Part shown: piece after piece, positions 9,464 through 19,086 of the stretch
Position numbering within the stretch: the first letter of the stretch is position 1
Layout: each line of letters starts with the position of its first letter
Source: Pseudoalteromonas sp. 3D05
Lineage (GTDB): Bacteria; Pseudomonadota; Gammaproteobacteria; Enterobacterales; Alteromonadaceae
Reading direction: 5' to 3'
Assembly: GCF_002723455.1 (NCBI RefSeq)
Contig: NZ_PDUS01000011.1
Location: 76,203-140,202, forward strand
DNA length: 64,000 bases
Notes under the pieces: generated by a model
Told to the model about the DNA's origin: nothing
Database searches by the model: none
Seen by the model: only the letters and a program-made list of their open reading frames with translations
Position numbers and translations under genes: made by a program

Positions 9464-12400
9464 CTATTCACACTCTTTTAAAGCATTTAAAATACGTTTT
9501 GCAGAAATTGGATAAGGCGTGCCTAAAGTTTGCGCAAAAAGTGACACGCGAAGTTCCTGCTGCATCCAAAAAATATCAATTAGCATTTGGGGCACAGGTA
9601 GTCCTGGTGCCACTTTATTAAGCTGCTTTTGATATTCTTGTGCGACCTTGTCTAATTCTAGTACACATAATCTGTCACGATTTGGGTCAACTGGCAACTT
9701 TTCTAAGCGTTTTTCTATCGCTTTTAAATAACGAATTAAGTCGCTTAGTTTTTCAGCGCCATGAGAGGAAACAAAACCTTTAAAGACTAATGACTCAAGC
9801 TGGCTCTTAATATCACCATGAGCGGTGATCATGGTCAAATCAACTCGGCCTTTCATTTTTTTATGTAAAGCGTGGGCAATACTTAATACTTGCTCCACTT
9901 GCGTAGCAATGGCAACAACCCTATCGCCTAGTTCACCACGTACTTGCTCTTTTACTTGCTCAAATGCCTGCTCTGTTCTCACATCGCCTAAATTTTTAAG
10001 TAGGCTATCTACACCTGCGGCAATACAATCATCAATTAAATCAGCCACTTTACCAAATGGGTTAAAGTAGAGGCCAAGTTTGGCTTTATTAGGTAAGTTT
10101 TGTTGTAGATACTTTATTGGCGAAGGTACATTTAATAACACTAACCGACGTAATCCCTGCTGATGTGCAGCTTGCGCTTTGATTTCATTATCAAATAACT
10201 CAACAGCTGTGGAAGATTTTTTATCCACCAAGGCCGGGTATGCTTTAATTTCGTATTGGCCTTGTTTTTTCACATATGAAGCGGGGAGCTTACCAAAATC
10301 CCACTGTGTTAAGTCGGCCTTTTCTATTCCTTTATCGGCTACTTTTGATAGCGTTTGCGTTACTTTACCTTGTAGCTGCGCTTTTAGCTTAGCTAAGTCC
10401 ATACCACGCGCAAGCAAAGTATTTTTATCATCACGTACTTCAAACTGAAAACGTAAATGAGTCGCGAGGGTTGATAAATCCCATGCATCAGGTTCAACAC
10501 GTACCCCGGTCATACGTAACAACTGATGACTGAGCGCCTCAATAAAGTTACCTTGCATTGGCGTAATGGCTGCAAGTACAGCATCGGCGTAATTTGGTGC
10601 GGGCACAAAGTTACGGCGCAACGATTTAGGCAATGATTTAATTAAACCCGTAATGAGTTCATGGCGAAACGCCGGAATATGCCAATCAAAACCGCTTTCT
10701 TCAACCTGATTTAATAAAGCGACGGGTATTTGCACAGCAACGCCATCGACAGCTTGGCCGGGATCAAAATGATAACTCAGCGGCAGCATTAAATTATTTT
10801 GTTGCCACACATCTGGGTAATCAAACTCGGTAACACTATCAGCGCCGTGTTGCATTAAGTCTTCGCGACTCATGTGCAAATAACGTTTATCTTGCTGCTT
10901 TTTGGTTTTGTACCACTTAGTGAATGCCGCACGGTTATTTATATCTTGCGGGATTTTTTTCTCGTAGAACTCATAAAGCGTTTGTTCATCGACAAGAATA
11001 TCGCGGCGGCGGCTTTTATTTTCCAGTGTTTGAATATCTTCGATCAGCTCACGGTTAAACTGTAAAAAGCCTTCATTTTGACCCAACTCTTGTTCAACCA
11101 AAGCACTACGAATAAATAGCTCTCGGCTCACTTTGGGGTCAATATTGCTATACACACAACGGCGTTTAGAAACAATAATCAACCCGTAAAGCACTTGCTG
11201 TTCAAATGCGATGACAGCGCCCGGCTTTTTCTCCCAGTGGGGTTCACTGTAGCTACGTTTAACTAAATGCTGAGCAAAGGGTTCAACCCAATCAAGGTTT
11301 ATTTTGGCGTTGATACGCGCATATAACTTACTGGTTTCAACCAGTTCAGCCGACATAATCCATTTAGGGCTCTTTTTAAATAACCCTGAGCCTGGAAAAA
11401 TATGAAACTGGCTATTGCGCGCACCTTTGTACAATTGCTTTTCGTCTTTAAAACCAATATGACTTAGCATACCGCTCAACAATGCTTGGTGAATTTTATC
11501 GCCATCCGCTACATTGGTAGTGGCTTTCATGCCCATTTCGTTACAAACCGTGCTTAGTTGATAAACAATATCTTGCCATTCACGGATACGCATATACGCC
11601 AGCATGTCTTTTTGGCAAAGCTTTCTAAATTGGCTGTTGCTGAGCTCGCTTTGTTGTTCTTCTAAATAGTTCCACAAGTTCAAAAACGCAATAAAGTCTG
11701 AATCGGGGTCGTCAAAACGGCCATGCTTTTCATTGGCTGCGGCACGTTTTTCTTGCGGGCGTTCACGAGGGTCTTGAATAGACAAAGCTGCAACAATAAT
11801 AATTACTTCACGCAATGCACCCAGCTTTTGCGCAGTCAGTACCATTTTTGCTAAACGGGGGTCGACGGGCAAGCGACTTAAATCCATGCCCGATTTAGTT
11901 AATCGTGTTTCTTGATTGCGCTTGCTAGGCTTAACCGCTTCAAGTTCTTCGAGTAAAGTTAAACCATCATTAATATTACGGCTATCAGGTGCTTGTACAA
12001 ATGGGAAATTAGCCATGTCACCTAGGCCTAAGCCAAGCATTTTTAAAATAACCGAGGCTAAGTTGGTGCGCAGTATTTCAGGGTCGGTAAACTCAGGACG
12101 CGAATTAAAGTCATCTTCACTATATAACCGAATGCAAATCCCCGCCTCAACACGGCCACAACGCCCTTTACGCTGGTTCGCGCTGGCTTGAGATATCGGT
12201 TCAATAGGCAAGCGCTGTACTTTAGTGCGGTAGCTGTAGCGGCTAATACGCGCAGTACCTGGGTCAATAACATAACGAATGCCCGGCACCGTTAAAGACG
12301 TTTCAGCCACGTTGGTCGACAATATAATATGACGGCGACTGTGCGGAGCAAAAATGCGGTTCTGCTCTGCATTTGATAGCCGCGAATACAAAGGCAGTAC

Positions 12401-13351
12401 GTCAGCGCCTTTTAAGTTACGTTTACTGAGTGCATCGGCGGTGTCACGAATTTCCCGTTCACCATTTAAAAAGATCAAAATATCGCCGGGGCCTTCTTGG
12501 CACAGTTCATCCACAGCATCAAAAATGCCTTGTAGTTGATCGCCCTCTGCTTCCATGTCGTCTTTATCAATTTCAATTAACGGCCTGTAACGTACATCAA
12601 CGGGGAAAGTACGCCCTGATACCTCAATAATGGGTGCATCATTAAAATGTTTTGAAAAACGCTCAGGGTCAATGGTGGCAGAGGTAATAATAACTTTTAA
12701 ATCGGGGCGCTTTGGTAATAGGTTTTTTAAATAACCTAAAATAAAATCGATATTAAGGCTACGCTCGTGGGCTTCATCAATAATGATGGTATCGTATTGA
12801 TTTAAAAAACGGTCTTGCTGAATTTCGGCTAGCAAAATACCATCGGTCATCAATTTAATGTAACTATTGTTTGATACTTGGTCGCTAAAACGAATTTTAA
12901 AACCTACCTGTTGGCCAAGCTCGCATTGCATCTCACTGGCGATACGATCAGCAACACTGCGCGCTGCTAAACGTCTCGGTTGGGTGTGACCAATATAGCC
13001 ATCAACCCCACGACCAAGCTCTAAACACATTTTCGGTATTTGCGTGGTTTTACCTGAGCCTGTTTCACCAGCAATGATCACCACTTGGTTATTGGCAATC
13101 GCGTCTTTAATGTCGTCTTTTTTCTGGCTAACCGGAAGTTGCTCTGGGTACGTTACCTTTGGTAACTGGGCTAAGCGAACCTCACGTAACTGTTGGCTAC
13201 GTGTTATATCAGCGGTTATTTTTTCTATAACAGCCGCTTGTTTAGCTTCATCAGATATTTTTTTGATGCCATGAAGGCGCTTTTTGAAGATGAATTGATC
13301 TTTTCTTAAACACGTTTTGAGTTCACCAAACAATTGACCTAGGTTTACCAC
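9464..13351 (-). CDS. hrpA: ATP-dependent RNA helicase HrpA
   Basis: 1295 aa DEAH-box RNA helicase, close to the 1300 aa of E. coli HrpA, implicated in mRNA processing and ribosome rescue. Walker A GETGSGKT is at 95-102, the DEAH box at 192-195, SATI follows, and motif VI reads QRKGRCGR. The long C-terminal half matches the HrpA-specific region (DUF3418). The start is GTG, and the following residues, including FKKRLHGIKK, align with the E. coli N-terminus, so the start is probably right though no strong ribosome-binding site is seen. Receiver and PilZ genes follow on the same strand. Confidence 0.93.
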   Translation of the reverse strand: MVNLGQLFGELKTCLRKDQFIFKKRLHGIKKISDEAKQAAVIEKITADITRSQQLREVRLAQLPKVTYPEQLPVSQKKDDIKDAIANNQVVIIAGETGSGKTTQIPKMCLELGRGVDGYIGHTQPRRLAARSVADRIASEMQCELGQQVGFKIRFSDQVSNNSYIKLMTDGILLAEIQQDRFLNQYDTIIIDEAHERSLNIDFILGYLKNLLPKRPDLKVIITSATIDPERFSKHFNDAPIIEVSGRTFPVDVRYRPLIEIDKDDMEAEGDQLQGIFDAVDELCQEGPGDILIFLNGEREIRDTADALSKRNLKGADVLPLYSRLSNAEQNRIFAPHSRRHIILSTNVAETSLTVPGIRYVIDPGTARISRYSYRTKVQRLPIEPISQASANQRKGRCGRVEAGICIRLYSEDDFNSRPEFTDPEILRTNLASVILKMLGLGLGDMANFPFVQAPDSRNINDGLTLLEELEAVKPSKRNQETRLTKSGMDLSRLPVDPRLAKMVLTAQKLGALREVIIIVAALSIQDPRERPQEKRAAANEKHGRFDDPDSDFIAFLNLWNYLEEQQSELSNSQFRKLCQKDMLAYMRIREWQDIVYQLSTVCNEMGMKATTNVADGDKIHQALLSGMLSHIGFKDEKQLYKGARNSQFHIFPGSGLFKKSPKWIMSAELVETSKLYARINAKINLDWVEPFAQHLVKRSYSEPHWEKKPGAVIAFEQQVLYGLIIVSKRRCVYSNIDPKVSRELFIRSALVEQELGQNEGFLQFNRELIEDIQTLENKSRRRDILVDEQTLYEFYEKKIPQDINNRAAFTKWYKTKKQQDKRYLHMSREDLMQHGADSVTEFDYPDVWQQNNLMLPLSYHFDPGQAVDGVAVQIPVALLNQVEESGFDWHIPAFRHELITGLIKSLPKSLRRNFVPAPNYADAVLAAITPMQGNFIEALSHQLLRMTGVRVEPDAWDLSTLATHLRFQFEVRDDKNTLLARGMDLAKLKAQLQGKVTQTLSKVADKGIEKADLTQWDFGKLPASYVKKQGQYEIKAYPALVDKKSSTAVELFDNEIKAQAAHQQGLRRLVLLNVPSPIKYLQQNLPNKAKLGLYFNPFGKVADLIDDCIAAGVDSLLKNLGDVRTEQAFEQVKEQVRGELGDRVVAIATQVEQVLSIAHALHKKMKGRVDLTMITAHGDIKSQLESLVFKGFVSSHGAEKLSDLIRYLKAIEKRLEKLPVDPNRDRLCVLELDKVAQEYQKQLNKVAPGLPVPQMLIDIFWMQQELRVSLFAQTLGTPYPISAKRILNALKECE

Positions 13352-13506
13352 CCGCGACTTCCTTAATAATTTTGAATAAAGACGCTCGATTGTATCAAAC
13401 TTCCTGGCAGGGGTTAACTTTGTCAGCTTACTATATTTAATGTCATTACACGTTTATAAATCATAAGCCGTAGATGTCACCCATTTAGGGTTCTGGTTTA
13501 TATTTT

Positions 13507-13515
13507 TGTTATAAT
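13507..13515 (+). promoter_or_regulatory. Extended -10 promoter for the small membrane-protein gene
   Basis: TGTTATAAT is an extended -10 with a consensus TATAAT hexamer, about 85 bases before the ATG at 13600. No good -35 is present, as allowed for extended -10 promoters. Downstream, a 12-base T6A6 palindrome lies in the leader. The rest of 13352-13599 holds the hrpA upstream region on the other strand. Confidence 0.45.
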
Positions 13516-13599
13516 GAGTGCGTTTGTTGGACATATTTTTTAAAAAATAAATATAACGTACTATTATATACTGTATTAAAAAGCATGAAAGGATCATAG

Positions 13600-13893
13600 A
13601 TGTCAGAACAGCCTTGGATCAAAATTTATAATGAGGTCAACTCAGACTGTATTCTTGGAAACAAAGAAGGGTTATTAACTCTCAGAAACGCTATTGATTT
13701 CACTCTAGATAACCGAATTTATTCCGTGGATGAAAATTTTCAAGCTGATTTTAATTCAATCATACTTGTCGATAAAAACTGGCAAGAACCCAAGCCTGAA
13801 AAGTTTTCTTACTGGCAGACAAGTATATTATTCACCCTCCTCACTATCTGGGCGATATTATTGCCAATATACGCTTTATGGACTTTGATTTAA
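13600..13893 (+). CDS. Small hypothetical protein with C-terminal membrane anchor
   Basis: 97 aa, not recognised. An N-terminal soluble part of about 70 residues (GNKEGLLTLRNAID near residue 21) is followed by one hydrophobic segment, about 73-96 (TSILFTLLTIWAILLPIYAL), ending at the C-terminus. AAAGGA upstream of the ATG is a plausible ribosome-binding site, and a strong terminator lies right after the stop, so it is a genuine single-gene unit. It resembles small membrane-tethered proteins but no function can be given. Confidence 0.65.
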   Translation: MSEQPWIKIYNEVNSDCILGNKEGLLTLRNAIDFTLDNRIYSVDENFQADFNSIILVDKNWQEPKPEKFSYWQTSILFTLLTIWAILLPIYALWTLI

Positions 13894-13894
13894 A

Positions 13895-13918
13895 AAAGGC
13901 GCATTTACATGCGCCTTT
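13895..13918. terminator. Rho-independent terminator, bidirectional
   Basis: 10-bp perfect stem AAAGGCGCAT/ATGCGCCTTT with a 4-base loop TTAC, between the convergent small membrane-protein gene and phhB. The A and T ends of the stem give U-rich tails in both directions. Confidence 0.8.
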
Positions 13919-13950
13919 AGAAATTTCATAAGAGTCGTTTTATTAACATC

Positions 13951-14295
13951 TTATAGCGCAGCAAAAACATCGTCAGTCTTTGCAGCACAGATAAAATCAT
14001 TTTTATGCAGACCTTTAATTGAATGGCTCCACCAAGTAACCGTCACTTTGCCCCATTCAGTTAATAAACCCGGGTGATGACCTTCGTCTTCAGCCATATC
14101 ACCCACTTTATTAGTAAAGGCAATAGCTTGTTTAAAGTTTTTAAATTTATAAACACGCTCTAACTGCATAATGCCATCGCGTACTTCTGGCACCCAGTCC
14201 GGGATCATTTTAATTAGTTCTGCTAGCTCTTCGTCTGACACTTTTGGAGCATCAACATGACATGCTTCACACTTTTGTGCGCTTAATGATGACAT
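13951..14295 (-). CDS. phhB: Pterin-4a-carbinolamine dehydratase PhhB
   Basis: 114 aa. It dehydrates the 4a-hydroxytetrahydropterin made by phenylalanine hydroxylase, regenerating the pterin cofactor. Active-site residues H73 and H74 in [12 protein letters not shown] and the following [12 protein letters not shown] with H91 match the family. It begins 9 bases after phhA on the same strand, the usual phhAB arrangement, and ends at a strong bidirectional terminator. A short Cys-containing N-terminal extension (QKCEACHVD) is common in this group. Confidence 0.93.
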   Translation of the reverse strand: MSSLSAQKCEACHVDAPKVSDEELAELIKMIPDWVPEVRDGIMQLERVYKFKNFKQAIAFTNKVGDMAEDEGHHPGLLTEWGKVTVTWWSHSIKGLHKNDFICAAKTDDVFAAL

Positions 14296-14304
14296 TTTAA
14301 ATCC

Positions 14305-15102
14305 TTAACTTGCTATTTTTTCTTTAGGAGGAAATTTTGGGTCGTGTAACCCTAACTCTTTTGCTTGCTCAACTATCGCCATAATATCCAACTGTGAAAT
14401 ATCAAATAAATCATGGATAGAATTTATGGTGTAGTACAAAGGCTGCATTATATCAATGCGGTACGGTGTGCGTAATACATCAAGTACATTCATTGGGTTA
14501 ATTTCAGGCTTATCAGAGTAGACGTATTGTGTCTCGCCTGGGCTTGATAAAATACCACCACCGTAAATACGTAAGCCGTCTTCGGTTTGCATCAAACCAA
14601 ACTCTACAGTAAACCAATACATACGCGCTAAATAAACGCGATCTTTTTTCTCTGCTGCGTAGCCTAACTGGCCATACTTATGAGTGAACTCAGCAAAGTC
14701 AGGGTTGGTGAGCATCGCGCAATGGCCAAAAATTTCATGGAAAATATCTGGTTCTTGTAAATAATCAAACTCTTCACGTGTTCTTATAAAAGTCGCCACA
14801 GGAAACTGCTTGTTTGCTAATAAGCGAAAGAACTCATCAAAGTCAATCAATGCAGGCACAGGTGCTACTTGCCAACCTGTGGTTGCTAACAACACTTCGT
14901 TTAACTCACTTAACTGCGGAATGCGATCATGAGGAAGGTTTATTTTTTTTAGCCCTTCCATATATTCATCACACGCCTTGCCTTCAATACACTTTAATTG
15001 ACGGGCAACGAGTTCTGACCATGTTTTGTTTTCTTCATCGCTCCAGTGAATCACCCCATTTTCATCAGGTGTTCTAGAGGTGTACTTACTTGCTTTAGCC
15101 AT
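14305..15102 (-). CDS. phhA: Phenylalanine 4-monooxygenase PhhA
   Basis: 265 aa iron- and pterin-dependent hydroxylase converting phenylalanine to tyrosine. The non-haem iron ligands are H122 and H127 in DIFHEIFGHC and E167 in YWFTVEFGL, as in bacterial PheH. The length equals the single-domain bacterial enzyme, without the regulatory domain of animal forms. It is followed at once by phhB. A TyrR/PhhR-like box lies 63-80 bases upstream of the ATG, suggesting control by aromatic amino acids. Confidence 0.95.
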   Translation of the reverse strand: MAKASKYTSRTPDENGVIHWSDEENKTWSELVARQLKCIEGKACDEYMEGLKKINLPHDRIPQLSELNEVLLATTGWQVAPVPALIDFDEFFRLLANKQFPVATFIRTREEFDYLQEPDIFHEIFGHCAMLTNPDFAEFTHKYGQLGYAAEKKDRVYLARMYWFTVEFGLMQTEDGLRIYGGGILSSPGETQYVYSDKPEINPMNVLDVLRTPYRIDIMQPLYYTINSIHDLFDISQLDIMAIVEQAKELGLHDPKFPPKEKIAS

Positions 15103-15164
15103 AATTACCTTCTTGCTGTTAAACCGAATATCGGTATCAACGTGTTACCCAGATACTAAGCAAA

Positions 15165-15182
15165 TGTAAGGCAAAGTTTAAT
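15165..15182 (-). promoter_or_regulatory. TyrR/PhhR-like operator upstream of phhA
   Basis: TGTAAG-GCAAAG-TTTAAT fits the TyrR consensus TGTAAA-N6-TTTACA at 9 of 12 defined positions. It lies at a suitable distance upstream of phhA. No regulator gene is in the window, so this rests on motif and context only. Confidence 0.4.
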
Positions 15183-15259
15183 AGCTGGGTTAATATCAGC
15201 CGATGGTCACAACACAAAAAACGTAAAGCTAAAATTACAGTTATAAAGCAAAATATTTA

Positions 15260-15281
15260 CAGGCCTAATTTAAAAGGCCTG
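15260..15281 (-). terminator. Hairpin after the methionine gamma-lyase gene
   Basis: 7-bp stem CAGGCCT/AGGCCTG with an 8-base AT loop. On the minus strand it follows the lyase stop codon and is trailed by an AT-rich stretch (TAAATATTTT). Probable weak terminator separating the lyase from phhA. Confidence 0.5.
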
Positions 15282-15315
15282 AAGCGACACTTTACCGTAT
15301 ACAAAAGATTACACT

Positions 15316-16497
15316 CTACATGATTTGAGTAAATGCATGGTTGAGATCGTTAATAATGTCGTTAACATCTTCAAGCCCAACAGAAAGGCGAATTAAGCCA
15401 TCGCTTATGCCTGCAGCTGCTCTCTCCTCTGGCGTATAGGGCGAATGAGTCATCGACGCAGGGTGTTGTATCAATGTTTCAGCATCACCTAAGCTCACCG
15501 CTAATGTGCACAGTTTGGTGCTATTAATAAATTGTTCGCCATCTTTTAAGCTGCCTTTTAACTCAAATGCGATTACACCTCCCGCCGCTTTCATTTGTGT
15601 GCCAATAAACTTATTACCAGGATGGGACTCCAAACCTGGGTAATAAACAGTATTAACGTGAGGATGTTGCTCTAAAAATTCAGCTATAGTTTGCGCACTT
15701 TCACAATGGCGTTGCATTCGTATTGCTAATGTTTTTAAACCACGGTTAATTAGCCAAGCATCATGGGGGCTGATGGTTGCGCCAATGTCTTTAAGTACTG
15801 TCATTTTGATTAAGTTTATATGCTCATCGGAGCCACACACTAAACCTGCCACAACATCACCATGGCCGTTTAGGTATTTTGTTGCGCTGTGGACAATTAG
15901 ATCAATGCCATAATCGGTTGGTTTTTGCAGCAGTGGCGTTAAAAAAGTATTGTCGATAACGCTAATAAGCTGATGCTGCTTGGCAACATCACTGATCAAG
16001 TTTAAATCCATTACCGCCATTGTTGGGTTAATCGGGGTTTCAGCAAAAATCATTTTTGAGTTGGGTTTTATCGCCTCTCGTAATGCTTGCTCATTCGTCA
16101 TATCAACAAAGCTAACCTCAATTCCCCAGCGCGGCAGCATATGAGCAAAAAAAGCAAATGTGCAGCCATACAAAGCACTCGACGCAACAAGGTGATCGCC
16201 TTGTGATAAAAAGCTCAACACCGATGCTGACACTGCCCCCATGCCAGTTGCAGTGGCGGCAGCGGCTTCACAGTTTTCAAGTTGAGCAACCTTTTGCTCA
16301 AGCTCTGTAGTCGTTGGGTTACCTAAACGGGTATAAATATAACCAGGCTCTTCGCCTGCAAAGCGAGCTGCACCTTGGGCTGCATCGGTAAAGTGAAAAG
16401 TAGAGGTTTGGTATAAAGGCGATGTTAAAGCACCATGTGGGTCGTTAGCTTTATTTGGCCCATGAATACATTGACTGTCGATGTGGAGTTTTTTCAT
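15316..16497 (-). CDS. Methionine gamma-lyase (PLP-dependent)
   Basis: 393 aa Cys/Met-metabolism PLP enzyme, predicted to split methionine into methanethiol, 2-oxobutyrate and ammonia. The PLP lysine is in HSATKYLNGHGD. The residue pattern SALYGCTFAFF includes the Cys typical of methionine gamma-lyases (C116 in the Pseudomonas enzyme), which favours this call over cystathionine gamma-synthase or beta-lyase. An upstream in-frame ATG would add MIIILIIIKKDQT, a run unlike any family N-terminus, so the ATG at 16497 is used. Single gene; no MetJ box was found. Confidence 0.85.
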   Translation of the reverse strand: MKKLHIDSQCIHGPNKANDPHGALTSPLYQTSTFHFTDAAQGAARFAGEEPGYIYTRLGNPTTTELEQKVAQLENCEAAAATATGMGAVSASVLSFLSQGDHLVASSALYGCTFAFFAHMLPRWGIEVSFVDMTNEQALREAIKPNSKMIFAETPINPTMAVMDLNLISDVAKQHQLISVIDNTFLTPLLQKPTDYGIDLIVHSATKYLNGHGDVVAGLVCGSDEHINLIKMTVLKDIGATISPHDAWLINRGLKTLAIRMQRHCESAQTIAEFLEQHPHVNTVYYPGLESHPGNKFIGTQMKAAGGVIAFELKGSLKDGEQFINSTKLCTLAVSLGDAETLIQHPASMTHSPYTPEERAAAGISDGLIRLSVGLEDVNDIINDLNHAFTQIM

Positions 16498-16579
16498 TGT
16501 TTGATCTTTTTTGATTATTATTAATATGATAATCAAAGCGTATCAGCTGATAGATAACAAGCATGCCGGATGCACAGAT

Positions 16580-16608
16580 GGCTATTCAGTGCTAAGCACC
16601 TAATAGCC
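16580..16608. terminator. Two-part hairpin downstream of ycjF
   Basis: Outer stem GGCTATT/AATAGCC and inner stem GTGCT/AGCAC around a single A. It sits after the ycjF stop and before the lyase promoter region on the minus strand. No T tract follows, so it may stabilise or process RNA rather than terminate it. Confidence 0.4.
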
Positions 16609-16631
16609 ACTGTACAGATATGTTGTCAGTT

Positions 16632-17666
16632 CTATAGGGGTTGTTGATCTTGGCTTGTCTTTTTACGAGACACAATCTTACTAGCAATAAGCTGGGCGGT
16701 ACCTTTAAGCAAGCTGCGTTTATGCTCAAGACGAGGTAGCGGACGACTTAACTCCATCGCTTTATAACCAATACGCGCGGTAAATATGCCAGCACTTAAA
16801 CCTTGCGCCGCACGACCAGACAGCTTACCCAGTAACTCAGCACTAAGTGCGGTTGCCGCTAAGTCAGATACCAGCTCTGCACTTCCTACAAACATCACTT
16901 GTTTTATCAGCATTTTATAGAGCTTAATACGGCTTGCATAACCAAATCCAATACCATAAATACGCCCTATTTGCTCTATTAATTTAGTGCCTCGCCACAG
17001 TACAGCCATCATATCAACTAATGCAATCGGGCTAAGTGCCACCAGCAAACCAGACTCTGTGGCAAAGCGGTTAATTAATTTCTTTGCTTGGGTGTCTTGC
17101 GCGACCAATAAGCTATCAGCGTACAAGGTCATGATTTCTTTATCTGTATGGTGCGTTGCAACACTTGCTTTAAACTCTTCAAAGCTTGTTAATTGCTGAT
17201 GCTTATTAAGCTTTTCTAGCCAAGGCAAGGCACCACCCACCTGCTCTGAATTAAGTAACCTATCGGCTTCGTGACGGTGTAATTGATTGCGCTTTAAACT
17301 GCGTAACATGCGGTATTCACGCCATAACAAACGGCCAATTAGCAAAAAGCCAGTAACAACGGCAATCGAATAAACAGTGCCTAAAATAATTGATTGTTGA
17401 AATGCAATCATTAGCGAAAATGCAAATTCCATGAGCACTAAGGTTAAAAAACTTACGACAAATACCCCTTTTAAGGTTTGCCATTTTGATTTTTTATAAA
17501 CGGGTGCTAAGTCAATATCATCGTCTAACTCAGGCTCTTGTTCTGTTTGGTGCTCAAATTCACCGTGTTCAACGATTTTTGCAGTCACCAAGTTTAATTC
17601 AGGATCGGCAACTGGCTGCTCTGACTCAATACGCCTTCCTGCTTGAAATGAAGTTGATTCGCTCAT
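16632..17666 (-). CDS. ycjF: YcjF-family inner-membrane protein (DUF697)
   Basis: 344 aa. Two hydrophobic segments lie at about residues 70-115 (VFVVSFLTLVLMEFAFSL and a second one ending in LLIGRLLW), and a DUF697-type C-terminal half contains SPIALVDMMAVLWRGTKLIEQI. The acidic N-terminus is cytoplasmic. In E. coli ycjX and ycjF follow the psp genes and are PspF-regulated; here they keep that position downstream of pspC. The start overlaps the ycjX stop by 4 bases, so the two are coupled. Molecular role not established. Confidence 0.88.
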   Translation of the reverse strand: MSESTSFQAGRRIESEQPVADPELNLVTAKIVEHGEFEHQTEQEPELDDDIDLAPVYKKSKWQTLKGVFVVSFLTLVLMEFAFSLMIAFQQSIILGTVYSIAVVTGFLLIGRLLWREYRMLRSLKRNQLHRHEADRLLNSEQVGGALPWLEKLNKHQQLTSFEEFKASVATHHTDKEIMTLYADSLLVAQDTQAKKLINRFATESGLLVALSPIALVDMMAVLWRGTKLIEQIGRIYGIGFGYASRIKLYKMLIKQVMFVGSAELVSDLAATALSAELLGKLSGRAAQGLSAGIFTARIGYKAMELSRPLPRLEHKRSLLKGTAQLIASKIVSRKKTSQDQQPL

Positions 17667-19078
17667 GTAAGTTTATCTCCTAATAGGTACTGCATAACAT
17701 GATCTAACCGAATATGCTTTAACTGCTTATCTGGGCATGGCATAGGTGAGAATGACAAAAACTCAAATCCGTTTGCAGGCCATTCTGTTTTAGTCAACAT
17801 ACGTGATGGCGGTTGCCCAGGTAAGTAAGTCAACCATTGCTGCTCATTTAATGGCTTGCCATAAATACAATTAAGGGGTTTGCCTTGCTCAATAATTTTT
17901 CGCGGTTGCGTCGCGGCGATAGATGACATGGCGATGGTTTCAATTTTTACCCCATCAAACTTAAGCTGATTTGCTTGCTCATGTACCAATGAATCAAGTA
18001 GTAAGGCTAAATCTTTGTGGTGTTCACCGCTAATGTGATCGGATTTATTAGCTGCAAACAATAATTTATCTATATTGGGTTTGAATAAACGCTTTATGAA
18101 GCTATTTTCACCATAATTAAAATGCGCCAGTAATTGCCCAATAACAGCGCTTTGTTCATGCAGCGTCTCAGGTCCTTCATTTAATGCACTCAGTACATCA
18201 ACCAATACAATCTGACGGTCAAAATGACGAAAGTGCTGGGTATAAAATGGTTTCACCACTTCTTTTACATAGGCGTTAAAACGCTTATGTAAATGTGCCA
18301 AATTTGAACCGGGTATGACTTCAGAGTCATATTCAGCCACAGGGAAAAACAACAAAAGTGGTGCGCCTTGCAGTTCACCTGGCATCAGCATACGCCCCGG
18401 TTGGAGCATGGCAAGTTTAGTGTCTTTTTTTAAACCCACTAGCAAGCTTTGGTAGAGTTTGGCAATTTCACTTAAGGCGTGCTCATCGACAGGCGCATCC
18501 AAATCAAGATTATTAAGTGCAGATAAAAAGTTTTGTGCTTTATCTACGCGAGGCTGCTGCACTAATAACGCGTATTGTTGCTCACACCACTGCTGGTAGC
18601 TTTGCTCAAGCATCGGTAAATCGAGCAACCATTCACCCGGGTAATCAATAATATCAAGATATAAGGTTGACTGTGGTGCAATGTGCGAGCGTAAACCCGA
18701 GCCACTTTGGTATTTAATAGCCAAACGTAGGGTATTTATGCGCTCTGTTGAGGCAGGCCACATAGGTTCGCCATCGTGAGGCAGTAATGCCCCTAACGCA
18801 TTTTGATAAGCAAAGGTAGGAATAGTTAGCGCTTGCTGCGGCACCACCTTAGTGGCGATATGGCGCTTTTGCTGCATAACATCAAAAAAAGGTAAGTTTT
18901 TATCGTCAGCTTGACTGGTTAAATGTTTAACAAGTGCGGTAATAAAGGCGGTTTTACCGCTACCACTTAAGCCTGTTACGGCAAGCTTTACGTGTTGATC
19001 TAGACTGCGATGGACCGCTTTTTCAGCTTTCCCTTTGAGTTTACTAAAGGCTTTTTTAGCAGATGAAGTGTTTATCAT
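17663..19078 (-). CDS. ycjX: YcjX-family P-loop NTPase
   Basis: 471 aa predicted GTP- or ATP-binding protein. The P-loop GLSGSGKT is at 36-43, DIIDYPGEW is a candidate switch/Walker B region, and FAANKSDHI resembles a base-specificity NKxD motif, pointing to guanine binding (inference). Known from E. coli as a phage-shock-associated protein. It lies 58 bases after pspC on the same strand, separated by an 11-bp hairpin, and is coupled to ycjF. Probably a cytoplasmic partner of the membrane protein YcjF. Confidence 0.9.
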   Translation of the reverse strand: MINTSSAKKAFSKLKGKAEKAVHRSLDQHVKLAVTGLSGSGKTAFITALVKHLTSQADDKNLPFFDVMQQKRHIATKVVPQQALTIPTFAYQNALGALLPHDGEPMWPASTERINTLRLAIKYQSGSGLRSHIAPQSTLYLDIIDYPGEWLLDLPMLEQSYQQWCEQQYALLVQQPRVDKAQNFLSALNNLDLDAPVDEHALSEIAKLYQSLLVGLKKDTKLAMLQPGRMLMPGELQGAPLLLFFPVAEYDSEVIPGSNLAHLHKRFNAYVKEVVKPFYTQHFRHFDRQIVLVDVLSALNEGPETLHEQSAVIGQLLAHFNYGENSFIKRLFKPNIDKLLFAANKSDHISGEHHKDLALLLDSLVHEQANQLKFDGVKIETIAMSSIAATQPRKIIEQGKPLNCIYGKPLNEQQWLTYLPGQPPSRMLTKTEWPANGFEFLSFSPMPCPDKQLKHIRLDHVMQYLLGDKLT

Positions 19079-19086
19079 AATGAGTG

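Noticed and set aside
16498-16536. N-terminal extension of methionine gamma-lyase (13 residues, Ile-rich)
   Set aside because: Hydrophobic run would be odd for a cytosolic PLP enzyme, and the later ATG fits the family.
16498-16631. Possible MetJ box or SAM riboswitch before methionine gamma-lyase
   Set aside because: No AGACGTCT-like repeats and no riboswitch core could be recognised.
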